Assembly: GCF_000147075.1 (NCBI RefSeq)
Contig: NC_014484.1
Location: 1,877,501 to 1,941,500 of the forward strand
Length of the DNA: 64,000 nucleotides
DNA from: Spirochaeta thermophila DSM 6192
Lineage (GTDB): Bacteria; Spirochaetota; Spirochaetia; Winmispirales; Winmispiraceae
Reading direction: 5' to 3'
How positions within the stretch are numbered: position 1 is the first letter of the stretch; each line of letters begins with the position of its first letter. A program made the position numbers and the translations under genes. Below are positions 41,930 to 49,597 of the stretch, piece after piece. Under the pieces are notes generated by a model that did no database searches, had not been told where the DNA came from, and saw only the letters and a program-made list of their open reading frames with translations.

Positions 41930-43439
41930 GAGTCTGGTTCTATCATCTTTGCTGGATGCGATCAAGCCCGAGGAGGTGCGGGGCGGAGGGGATCCCCGGG
42001 TGCGTCTCCTCGCCTACGATTCGCGGGACGTGGAATCGGGGGCGCTCTTCTTCGCCCTTCCGGGGCTTCACACCGACGGACACAGGTTCGTTGAGGATGC
42101 GCTCGGGCGGGGTGCGGTCGCGGTGGTACACGAGCGGGAGCTTCCGTCCTACCGGGAAGGGGTGGTGTACCTGAGGGTGAAGAACGCCCGGAGGGCGCTC
42201 TCCGCCGCTTCCGCGGTGTTCTACGGGCATCCTTCCCAGGATCTCGAGGTGACGGGGGTGACGGGTACGGACGGGAAGAGCAGTACCACCTACTTCATCT
42301 ACCAGCTCCTCCGGGCTTCGGGAGTGAAGGTGGGGTGCATCTCCACGGCGCTCTTCTCCACCGGGGGGGAGCCCGAGCCGAATCCGCTTCGCCAGTCCAC
42401 GCCCGAGGCCCCGTTCGTGCATGGGGCGCTGGCCCGTATGAGGGAGGCGGGGTGCACCCACGCGGTGGTGGAGGCGACCTCCCACGGGCTCTCTCCGCGC
42501 ACGGCACGGCTGGAAGACGTGCGCTTCACCGTGGGGGTGCTCACCAACATCACCCACGAGCACATGGAGTTCCACGGGTCGTTCGAGCAGTACCGCGAGG
42601 ACAAGGGCAGGCTCTTCAGGGGGCTCCCCGAGGGGGGGAAGGCGGTGCTCAACCTGGACGATCCTTCCTCAGGGTTCCTCGCCGAGAGGACGAGGGCCGG
42701 GGTGTGGGGGTACGGGCTTGGTACACGGGAGGGGGCGAGGCTCTGGGCCGAGGTGCGGGAGGAGTCGCTCGCAGGGTCGCGGTGTCTCGTGCACGGGAGG
42801 GAGACCCTCGAGGTGTGGGTGCCGTTCCCGGGCCGCTTCAATGTGGAGAACGTGCTCGCGGCGGTGCTGGGGGCCGCGGCGGCGGCGGGGAAGGAGCCGG
42901 AGGGGTTCCTGTCCCACGTGCCACACCTCGAGGGTGTACCGGGCCGGATGGAGCGGGTGGAGGCAGGTCAGCCGTTCCTCGTGCTGGTGGATTATGCCCA
43001 CACGCCGGGGGCGTTCGAGAAGCTCCTGCCGTTCGTGCGCCGGTTCGTGGAGGGGCGCCTGATCGTGGTCTTCGGATCGGCGGGCGAGCGGGACAGGACG
43101 AAGCGGCCGATGCAGGGGCGGGTGGCCTCGCGCTGGGCGGAGGTGGTGGTGCTCACGGATGAGGATCCCCGGGGCGAGGACAGGATGGCGATCCTGCGGG
43201 AGATCGCCGCGGGGTGCGAGGGGCTGGTGGAGGGTGAGAGCCTGTTCATGGTGCCGGACCGCAGAGAGGCGATCGGCCTGGCGGTGGGGATGGCGCGCGA
43301 GGGGGATGCGGTGCTGTGCCTGGGGAAGGGCCACGAGCGGAGCATCGTCACGGCGGAGGGTCCGGTGGCGTGGGATGAGGTGGGGGCGGTACGGGAGGCA
43401 CTGGCGGCGCGGGGGTGGCGGGAGGAGCAGGGCTTGTGA
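41928..43439 (+). CDS. murE: UDP-MurNAc-L-Ala-D-Glu ligase adding the diamino acid (MurE)
   Basis: Adds the third amino acid of the peptidoglycan stem peptide. The 503 residues fit the family. The N-terminal UDP-binding domain has YDSRDVESGALFFALPGLHTDGHRF, the P-loop is GVTGTDGKSSTTYF, and the C-terminal domain has DYAHTPGAFEKLL and GSAGERDRTKRPMQG. The specificity loop reads TDEDPRGED, not the DNPR of meso-diaminopimelate enzymes or the usual Lys-type loop. Spirochaetes generally use ornithine here, so an ornithine-adding enzyme is plausible. The start ATG overlaps the queD start on the other strand and aligns with the start of known MurE proteins. Confidence 0.92.
   Translation: MSLVLSSLLDAIKPEEVRGGGDPRVRLLAYDSRDVESGALFFALPGLHTDGHRFVEDALGRGAVAVVHERELPSYREGVVYLRVKNARRALSAASAVFYGHPSQDLEVTGVTGTDGKSSTTYFIYQLLRASGVKVGCISTALFSTGGEPEPNPLRQSTPEAPFVHGALARMREAGCTHAVVEATSHGLSPRTARLEDVRFTVGVLTNITHEHMEFHGSFEQYREDKGRLFRGLPEGGKAVLNLDDPSSGFLAERTRAGVWGYGLGTREGARLWAEVREESLAGSRCLVHGRETLEVWVPFPGRFNVENVLAAVLGAAAAAGKEPEGFLSHVPHLEGVPGRMERVEAGQPFLVLVDYAHTPGAFEKLLPFVRRFVEGRLIVVFGSAGERDRTKRPMQGRVASRWAEVVVLTDEDPRGEDRMAILREIAAGCEGLVEGESLFMVPDRREAIGLAVGMAREGDAVLCLGKGHERSIVTAEGPVAWDEVGAVREALAARGWREEQGL
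41937..41965 (-). promoter_or_regulatory. queD promoter (TTGATC-17-TAGAAC), leaderless, located inside murE
   Basis: On the minus strand TTGATC (41965-41960), a 17-base spacer, TAGAAC (41942-41937), seven bases, then the queD ATG. It lies within the first codons of murE, so the two promoters face each other across CATG. Confidence 0.45.
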
Positions 43440-43462
43440 GGGAAGGGGGGGGCGGGTATAAT
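43434..43462 (+). promoter_or_regulatory. ddl promoter (TTGTGA-17-TATAAT), leaderless configuration
   Basis: TTGTGA (43434-43439) contains the murE stop codon TGA. After a 17-base spacer there is a perfect TATAAT (43457-43462), then seven bases and the ddl ATG at 43470. This is the clearest leaderless promoter in the window. Confidence 0.65.
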
Positions 43463-43469
43463 GCGGGGC

Positions 43470-44555
43470 ATGGAACGGATGAGGATCGCCTTGCTCTACG
43501 GTGGACGCTCAGGGGAACACGAGGTCTCGTGCAGGTCGGCGGCCGCGATCTACGAGCACCTCGATCGCGAGAGGTTCGAGGTCCTGCCGGTAGGGATCAC
43601 CCACGCGGGACGGTGGTACCTGCAGCGCGAGGTGCGGGTGAAGGAGGGGGCGCTGGAGGTGGCCGAGGACGAGGGGGCGGTGGTGTGGGTGGTGCCGGGC
43701 GCGGGGCTCTGGTGTGGGGGGGAAGACCTGAGGGTGGACTGCGTCTTCCCCATCGTGCACGGCACCTTCGGAGAGGACGGCACGCTCCAGGGGTTGCTGG
43801 AGCAGGCCGGGGTGGCGTACGTGGGAGCGGGGGTGCTCGGGAGCGCGTTGGGTATGGACAAGGACAGGGCCAAGGCGGTGTGGCTGCAGGCGGGACTCCC
43901 CATCCTCCCCTTCATGGTGGTACGCCGGGAGTCACTCCCTCCCTGGAACGAGCTTGCGATTCAGCTCAGACGGAGAATGGAGTTTCCCGTCTTTGTGAAG
44001 CCCGCCCGGGGCGGTTCCTCTGTGGGCATCTCAAAGGTCCACGACGAGCGGGGGCTCAAAAAGGCCTGTGAACTCGCCTTCACGTACGACTCGAAGATCG
44101 TCATCGAGCAGGGGATCGAGGCCCGGGAGATCGAATGCGGGGTGTGGGGAAACGAGGACGTACGGAGCTTCCCCCCCGGCGAGATCATCCACACGCACGA
44201 ATTCTACGATTACGAGGCCAAGTACGAGGACACCGAAGGTCTCCAGCTCAAGATCCCTGCAGAGCTCACCCCTGAACAGCAGGAGTACGTACGGAGCTTG
44301 GCGGAGAAGGCCTACAGGGCCCTCGAGTGTGAGGGATTCGCGCGAGTCGATTTTCTCCTCGACACCGAGACCGAGGTCTTCTACCTCAACGAGATCAACA
44401 CCCTTCCGGGATTCACGCCGGTGAGCATGTTCCCCCTCATGGCCCAGGCAGCGGGCATCTCGTTTCCTGACCTCCTCACCAGGCTCATCGAACTGGGGCT
44501 CGATCGCAGCAGGAGGAGAGCCGCCCTCTCATACCGCTACGAGGCCCTCCGCTGA
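43470..44555 (+). CDS. ddl: D-alanine-D-alanine ligase
   Basis: Makes the D-Ala-D-Ala dipeptide for peptidoglycan. The 361-residue ATP-grasp enzyme has the N-terminal LLYGGRSGEHEVSCRSAAAI, the substrate Glu and Ser in that motif, the ATP-lid region FVKPARGGSSVGISKV, and metal ligands in ARVDFLLD and FYLNEINTLPGFT. Between lid and core, a YDYEAKYEDTEGLQLKIPA segment is typical of D-Ala-D-Ala rather than D-Ala-D-Lac enzymes. An ATG at 43461 is also in frame but lies inside the -10 box. ATG 43470 sits seven bases after TATAAT without a Shine-Dalgarno sequence. It follows murE by 30 bases. Confidence 0.94.
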   Translation: MERMRIALLYGGRSGEHEVSCRSAAAIYEHLDRERFEVLPVGITHAGRWYLQREVRVKEGALEVAEDEGAVVWVVPGAGLWCGGEDLRVDCVFPIVHGTFGEDGTLQGLLEQAGVAYVGAGVLGSALGMDKDRAKAVWLQAGLPILPFMVVRRESLPPWNELAIQLRRRMEFPVFVKPARGGSSVGISKVHDERGLKKACELAFTYDSKIVIEQGIEAREIECGVWGNEDVRSFPPGEIIHTHEFYDYEAKYEDTEGLQLKIPAELTPEQQEYVRSLAEKAYRALECEGFARVDFLLDTETEVFYLNEINTLPGFTPVSMFPLMAQAAGISFPDLLTRLIELGLDRSRRRAALSYRYEALR

Positions 44556-44558
44556 CAC

Positions 44559-45068
44559 TCACCAGTGGTCGAAACCCACGATGCGCTCGAGGGGATAGCG
44601 CTCAGGCCTCAGCGGCTCTTCCGCCGGATACCCCAGGAGGAGGAGGAGCACCACGCGCATGGAGTAGGGAACCGAGAGCACGTACTTCACCCGCTCTTCG
44701 TCGTAGCTCGAGACGAAGCAGGTACCGAGGCCCTCGTGCACGGCCTGGAGCATCATCTGGGTCATGGCGATACTGATGTCGATGGGATAGGAGAGCTGGC
44801 CGTTGGGCATGCGGTATTCCACGTTGGTGGTACACCCTGCAATGATCACCGGCGCCTGCCCCACGTACTCCTGATGGAAGGCCGCCTCCTCGATCTTCCT
44901 CCGCACCTCCTCCTTTCGTATCACCACGAACCGCCACGCCTGCCTGTTCTTGGCCGAGGGAGCGAGGCGCCCCGCCTCGAGGATCCTGCGGACCACATCT
45001 TCGGGCGGCACTCTGTCGGTGAAGGATCGGACGCTCACACGTTCCGCGATCTCGGGCAGAAGTTCCAC
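44559..45068 (-). CDS. Nitroreductase-family FMN oxidoreductase
   Basis: A 169-residue FMN-dependent NAD(P)H oxidoreductase. The FMN-phosphate site is SVRSFTDRV, with APSAKNRQAWRFVVI for isoalloxazine and ribityl contacts. The C-terminal half has AVHEGLGTCFVSSYDEERVKYVLSVPYSMRVVLLLLLGYPAEEP. Physiological substrates of such small NfsA/NfsB-like enzymes are usually unknown quinones or nitro compounds. The GTG start at 45068 is preceded by AAGGGGGAAAAA. The upstream frame to 45107 has no ribosome-binding site. It is convergent with ddl, with three bases between the stops. Confidence 0.85.
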   Translation of the reverse strand: MELLPEIAERVSVRSFTDRVPPEDVVRRILEAGRLAPSAKNRQAWRFVVIRKEEVRRKIEEAAFHQEYVGQAPVIIAGCTTNVEYRMPNGQLSYPIDISIAMTQMMLQAVHEGLGTCFVSSYDEERVKYVLSVPYSMRVVLLLLLGYPAEEPLRPERYPLERIVGFDHW

Positions 45069-45175
45069 TTTTTCCCCCTTACCACACCATGGATGTGATT
45101 CGGACAACCCGTGTCGGGCATCATTATAGCGGGAAACCGGGGGATTGTAAAACCGTGACCGAGCAAAGGTTTGAG

Positions 45176-45204
45176 TTGACCTTGCCCTGTGGTTGTCCTA
45201 TGCT
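45176..45204 (+). promoter_or_regulatory. Promoter of the large unknown membrane-protein gene (TTGACC-17-TATGCT)
   Basis: TTGACC at 45176-45181, a 17-base spacer, TATGCT at 45199-45204. The ATG at 45215 is ten bases after the -10 box, predicting a leader of only 3-4 bases and no Shine-Dalgarno sequence. Confidence 0.5.
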
Positions 45205-45214
45205 TACATCCATC

Positions 45215-47335
45215 ATGAGGCGACATCCCTGGATCCCGCTGTTTTCGCTCCTCGTCCTCCTTCCCCTCTCCCCCCAATCCCCCTCCCTCGCCCAGCACCT
45301 CCACGCCCTCTCCGCCACCGACACCCCCCGCGCCTACCTCCTCTCGGCGCTCTCCGACGCAGGCATCCCCGCCTCCCCCCTCTCCCCCGCCCCCGACGCC
45401 CCCATCCTCGCCACCCTCTCCCGCCACCGCCCCACCACCCTCACCCTCGTCCTCCCCCTCGGCACCCCGTTCCCCCCCGCCCTCGGCCTCACCCTCCTCG
45501 CCTGGGCTGCAACCACCGACATCCCGGTCAACCTGGAAGTCCTCTTCGTACAGGAACGCACCGAACCCTCTGCACCCCTCCCTTCCCCCTTCCCCGTCAC
45601 CCCACCCTTCCACCACACCCTCTCCTACCTCGAAGGACTCCCCGCCCTCGACCATAGGGTCCTCCTCTACCTGGACATCACCCACCCCGCCTCCTCCCTC
45701 ACCCTCCACACCACCGCCTCGGCCCGCAAGGCCCCTCCCTGGCTCCTCGCCACACTCTTCCGGGCCGCAGGCCCCTCCCTCTCCATCCACACCCCCCCCT
45801 CCATCCCTGCCCAGACCCTCTCACTCCTCGCACCCGACGACCTCCCCTACGCCTCCCTCCTCACCACCCTCTACACCCACGACCTCCCCTCGGCCGCCCT
45901 CACCCCGGCCACCCCCGCTGCAGACCCCACCCCCCTCCTCGACTTCCTCACCACCCTCATCACCACCCTCCCCCCCACCCCCCCTCGAACCTGGGAGAAC
46001 CACTACCTCGCCATCCCCCTGAATGCCGGACACCTCATCGTCATCCACGAACACCACTATCTCATCCTCCTCCTCGCAGGCATAACCGCCACCCTCCTCT
46101 TCGGCTTCTTCAGATTCAGGCACCTCCGCCGCTACCTCTCCATCATGAAGCGGGGATGGTTCATGACGCCCCTCCTCTTTCTCGCCACCGGCGCATTCCT
46201 GCTGCTCGGCACCACCCTCCTCGGGAGCATCGCAGGATTCCACCGGTACGACGCCTTCCTCCTCCACCACCTCCAGGCCTCTTTCCTCCTCAAGATCTCC
46301 CTCACGGTATTCCTCATCTCGACCCTCCTCTTCCTCCTCAGGATCTTCTCCCTCCCCCTCATGAGGATAACCCATTACTACACCGCAGCCGCCATCCTCC
46401 TCCTCGCCCTCGACATCGCCCTCTTCGGGAGCATCATGCTCCCCTTGGGCATCGTCTTCCTCTGGTCCCTCCTCTGTGCCACCGGATTCTCGGTCACACG
46501 ATCGCGCATCCTCCGCCTCCTCCTCTTCCTCCTCTCACCGCTCTGGATCGTCTACACCCTCTGGTGGATCCTCTCCACCCCCACCCCGTCCCCCCTCCTC
46601 CTCACCCCACCGGCGGCCGGCGACCTCCTCATGGCCTTCCTCCTCCTCCCCTTCCTCCTCCTCCTCTTCCGCCTCGACATCCTCCTCCACCGTCCCGCCA
46701 CCAAGGTGGGCACCCTCCTCCTGCTCTCCCTCATCCTCTCCGGACTCGCCACCGCACTCCTCACGACCCACCTCCTCCTCACCCCCACCTTCACCGAAGA
46801 GACCCCCCGGCCCGTACACGTGGTGGAATACATCGACGAGACGGAACGCCGCATCACCGTGGAAAGCCCCGCCCCACTCTCCGGCCTCATCCTCACGTAC
46901 GACACCGCGTGGAAGCCGCTCCCCGAAACCCGCACCTTCTCACTCACCACCCCCGCCCCCCCTTCACCCCTCCTCCTCTCCACCCGGGAACACCGGTTCC
47001 TCAACCGCCTGCGCGTCGACCTCACCATAGAGAGCACCCTGCCCCTCGACGCCTGTCACCTCACCCTCGAATCAGAGGAAGGCCTCCCCCTCCTGGAGAC
47101 CACCTTCCCCTTCGAATTCGACACCGATCGGAAACGAGCCCTCGTGGTCATCTCCCCCGTCCCCGCGCTCCCGCTCACACTCCCCCTCTACATCCCCCAC
47201 GGCCGCCCCATCACCCTCACCGTGAGGGCCCTCACCCGCTCGAACCCCGGAGCCCCCTCCATCTCCTCCCCCCTGGTGAAGGTCGAGACCCACACCGTGT
47301 ACATCCGCACACTCACGCTCGGAGGCGGCCCGTGA
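45215..47335 (+). CDS. Unknown large membrane protein (signal peptide, extracytoplasmic domain, ~10 membrane helices, C-terminal beta-domain)
   Basis: A 706-residue protein, not confidently recognised. A signal peptide (MRRHPWIPLFSLLVLLPLSPQSPSLA) leads to an extracytoplasmic alpha/beta domain (~28-280). A block of about ten membrane helices (~285-545) follows, then a periplasmic beta-rich domain (~550-706). The first domain has a spacing of strand and helix (LTLVLPLG ... LGLTLLAWAA ... NLEVLFVQERTE ... HRVLLYLDI) reminiscent of M28-type aminopeptidase folds, but the metal ligands are absent. A degenerate M28-like fold attached to membrane helices would resemble GPI-transamidase GAA1; this is only a hypothesis. 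The coding strand is extremely C-rich. The stop overlaps the dinB start by GTGA. Confidence 0.65.
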   Translation: MRRHPWIPLFSLLVLLPLSPQSPSLAQHLHALSATDTPRAYLLSALSDAGIPASPLSPAPDAPILATLSRHRPTTLTLVLPLGTPFPPALGLTLLAWAATTDIPVNLEVLFVQERTEPSAPLPSPFPVTPPFHHTLSYLEGLPALDHRVLLYLDITHPASSLTLHTTASARKAPPWLLATLFRAAGPSLSIHTPPSIPAQTLSLLAPDDLPYASLLTTLYTHDLPSAALTPATPAADPTPLLDFLTTLITTLPPTPPRTWENHYLAIPLNAGHLIVIHEHHYLILLLAGITATLLFGFFRFRHLRRYLSIMKRGWFMTPLLFLATGAFLLLGTTLLGSIAGFHRYDAFLLHHLQASFLLKISLTVFLISTLLFLLRIFSLPLMRITHYYTAAAILLLALDIALFGSIMLPLGIVFLWSLLCATGFSVTRSRILRLLLFLLSPLWIVYTLWWILSTPTPSPLLLTPPAAGDLLMAFLLLPFLLLLFRLDILLHRPATKVGTLLLLSLILSGLATALLTTHLLLTPTFTEETPRPVHVVEYIDETERRITVESPAPLSGLILTYDTAWKPLPETRTFSLTTPAPPSPLLLSTREHRFLNRLRVDLTIESTLPLDACHLTLESEEGLPLLETTFPFEFDTDRKRALVVISPVPALPLTLPLYIPHGRPITLTVRALTRSNPGAPSISSPLVKVETHTVYIRTLTLGGGP

Positions 47336-48522
47336 GACCCGTGTACTTCCACGTGGACCTCGACGCCTTCTACGCCTCGGTCGAGAAAGTCGAGCACCCC
47401 GAGCTCAAAGACAAACCGGTCATCGTAGGCGGACTCCCCCCCAGGAGAGGCGTGGTCTCGGCCTGCTCCTACGAGGCGAGACGTTACGGCATACGCTCCG
47501 GCATGCCCATACAGGAGGCCATGCGACGCTGCCCCCACGGCATCTTCCTCCCCGTCCGCATGCGCCTCTACCAGGAATACTCCAGGCGTGTCATGGAGAT
47601 CCTCCATCGCTTCACCCCCGAGGTGAGACAGATCTCGGTGGACGAGGCATCCCTCGACATGAGCGGAACCGAACGCCTCTTCGGCCCTCCGGAGGAGGCG
47701 GCCCGGACCATCCAGCGCACCATCCGGGAAGAGGTGGGGGTCACCGCTTCCATCGGCATCGCCTCCAACCGGTACGTGGCGAAGCTCGCCTCGGAAAGGA
47801 ACAAACCGGCGGGACTCTTCCTGGTGCCTCGAGGAGAAGAGGAACCCTTCATCCGAAGCCTCGATCTCGCCGATCTGTGGGGTGTGGGAGAGAAGACCCT
47901 CGCGCTCCTCAAGCAGAAAGGGATCACCACCACCTCCAGGCTCCAGGCACTCACCCGTGAACAGCTCCAGGCCCTCTTCGGCAAGGCTCAGGGCGCATTC
48001 CTCCATACCATCGCCCACGGCCACGACCCAGGCATCTACCATGACGAACCCAAGACCCGCTCGGCGAGCCACGAAGAGACCTTCGACCAGGACATCACCA
48101 CCATGGATCAAGCCGAGACCCACCTCCTCGCACTTTCCCACAAGGTGATGGAACGCCTCCTCCTCCACGAAGAGACCGGGAAGACCGTATTCATCAAGAT
48201 CCGCTACTCCAGCTTCACCACCACCACCGCACAGATCACCCTCCCCACCCCCATCCAGTGCGCCGAGGACCTCTACGAGACCGCCCGGACCCTCCTCACC
48301 TCACGATGGGACGGCAAGACTCCCATCAGGCTCCTCGGCGTGGGGGTCTCGGGCCTCGCCCCCGAGACGGAACTCCTACCCCCCCAGCTCTTCCCCGATC
48401 CCTCCCGGAAGAAGAAGACACTGGAAGAGGCGCTCCTCGCCCTCGAGAAGAAGAAAGGGAGGAAACTCCTCACCAAGGCGCGACTCCTTCCCCATCCCCA
48501 CCGGGATCCCCCCGCACCTTGA
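47332..48522 (+). CDS. dinB: DNA polymerase IV (Y-family)
   Basis: An error-prone translesion polymerase, 396 residues. The palm has YFHVDLDAFYASVE with the first metal Asp and ISVDEASLDMS with the catalytic Asp-Glu pair. The fingers have VVSACSYEARRYGIRSGMP, and TASIGIASNRYVAKLASERNKPAG is the nucleotide-binding region. A helix-hairpin-helix thumb (DLWGVGEKTLALLKQKGI) and a little-finger domain follow. The basic C-terminus (KKTLEEALLALEKKKGRKLLTKARLL) lacks an obvious QL-x-LF clamp motif. A GTG start overlaps the previous stop, with GGAGG six bases upstream. The long open frame before 47332 is an overprint on the membrane-protein gene. Confidence 0.94.
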   Translation: MRPVYFHVDLDAFYASVEKVEHPELKDKPVIVGGLPPRRGVVSACSYEARRYGIRSGMPIQEAMRRCPHGIFLPVRMRLYQEYSRRVMEILHRFTPEVRQISVDEASLDMSGTERLFGPPEEAARTIQRTIREEVGVTASIGIASNRYVAKLASERNKPAGLFLVPRGEEEPFIRSLDLADLWGVGEKTLALLKQKGITTTSRLQALTREQLQALFGKAQGAFLHTIAHGHDPGIYHDEPKTRSASHEETFDQDITTMDQAETHLLALSHKVMERLLLHEETGKTVFIKIRYSSFTTTTAQITLPTPIQCAEDLYETARTLLTSRWDGKTPIRLLGVGVSGLAPETELLPPQLFPDPSRKKKTLEEALLALEKKKGRKLLTKARLLPHPHRDPPAP

Positions 48523-48546
48523 TTTTTTCCCTTCCCCCGCTACAAT
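48519..48546 (+). promoter_or_regulatory. Promoter of the AEC transporter gene (TTGATT-16-TACAAT), leaderless configuration
   Basis: TTGATT at 48519-48524 contains the dinB stop codon. After a 16-base spacer comes TACAAT at 48541-48546, then six bases and ATG at 48553. There is no Shine-Dalgarno sequence. Confidence 0.6.
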
Positions 48547-48552
48547 CAGGCC

Positions 48553-49560
48553 ATGCGCATCCCCTTCCTCCCCCTCATGTACTCGGTGCTTCAACTCTTC
48601 GTGCTCATGGGACTGGGCTTCCTCCTCAGAAAGAGAGGAGGATTCTCCTCATCGTTCTTCCAGGACCTCAGCACCCTCCTCGTGCGCATCTTCCTCCCCC
48701 TCTACTTCTTCGCACGCTTCTCGCGCACCACCCTCCCGCAACTCACCACAGCCTGGATATTCCCCCTCAGCGCAGTGGGGATCGCCCTCACAGGCCTCGT
48801 CGCAGCCACACTCCTGGGGACCCTGATCCCCCGACTCGACCGGGAGGAACGAAAGGCCTACCTCGCCCTCGCCTCGTTCGGCAACTCGGGGTATCTCCCC
48901 ATCACCAACATCGAACTCCTCGCCCTCTCGGTGCCCCTCGTGGCCGAACGCTTCGGTACCGACCTCCCCGGGATCTACGTGGGCGCCTACCTCGTGGGCT
49001 CGAGCACCCTCCTGTGGACCGCGGGCTACGCCCTCATCACCGGGACCGCCACCCGATCCCCCCTCGCCCTCCTCACCCCCACCGTGCGGGGGATCCTCGC
49101 GGGACTCTCCATCCCCGTCCTCGGTCTCCAGGAGGCCTTCTTCCACCCCTCCCTCCCCTTCGCGAGCATCGTCTCCACCCTCGACACCATAGGTTCCACC
49201 ACCCTCCCCCTCGTCCTCCTCTGCCTCGGTGCCATGCTCGCCGACATCTCCGTGTCACGGGAGGAACGAAAGGCCTATCTGGGAGCCGCCCTCACCATCG
49301 TGGGCGTCCGCCTCCTCATCCTCCCGGCCCTCTTCTACCTCGCCTATTTCCTCTTCCTCAGGGACACCCTTACCCCTCCCCAGCTGTGGGTCCTCTTCCT
49401 CGAGACCCACACCCCGCCCGCCACCAACCTCTCGATCATGGCCCAGAGCGCCGACACCCACAAAGAGATAGCCGGCATCTCCCTCTTCACCTCCTATCTC
49501 GCCTACCTCATCCTCTTCCCCGTCTCCCTCGTCCTCTTTCTCTCGCTCCTCTACCCATGA
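48553..49560 (+). CDS. AEC-family (auxin efflux carrier-like) permease
   Basis: A 335-residue secondary transporter with ten predicted membrane segments in two five-helix repeats. The first helix is SVLQLFVLMGLGFLLRKRG. The broken-helix crossover of repeat one is ALASFGNSGYLPITNIELLAL (N-S-G-Y-L-P), and of repeat two WVLFLETHTPPATNLSIMAQ, where 'PPATN' is characteristic of the family. Bacterial members move dicarboxylates or other organic anions, often malate; the substrate is unknown. The message is probably leaderless. Confidence 0.85.
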   Translation: MRIPFLPLMYSVLQLFVLMGLGFLLRKRGGFSSSFFQDLSTLLVRIFLPLYFFARFSRTTLPQLTTAWIFPLSAVGIALTGLVAATLLGTLIPRLDREERKAYLALASFGNSGYLPITNIELLALSVPLVAERFGTDLPGIYVGAYLVGSSTLLWTAGYALITGTATRSPLALLTPTVRGILAGLSIPVLGLQEAFFHPSLPFASIVSTLDTIGSTTLPLVLLCLGAMLADISVSREERKAYLGAALTIVGVRLLILPALFYLAYFLFLRDTLTPPQLWVLFLETHTPPATNLSIMAQSADTHKEIAGISLFTSYLAYLILFPVSLVLFLSLLYP

Positions 49561-49597
49561 AGTTGAAAAACCGCTTGTTATATACCACACTTGATAT

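Noticed and set aside
44500-45200. Replication terminus with dif site at the skew change
   Set aside because: I found no XerCD-like dif sequence here, and skew on neighbouring minus-strand genes (for example around 38.6 kb) does not follow one direction, so the window gives no support for a terminus.
46156-47331. Long N-terminal extension of dinB in the same frame (Pro/His/Arg-rich)
   Set aside because: It overprints the large membrane-protein gene. DinB homologues begin at VYFHVDLDAFYASVE, and the GTG at 47332 has its own GGAGG.
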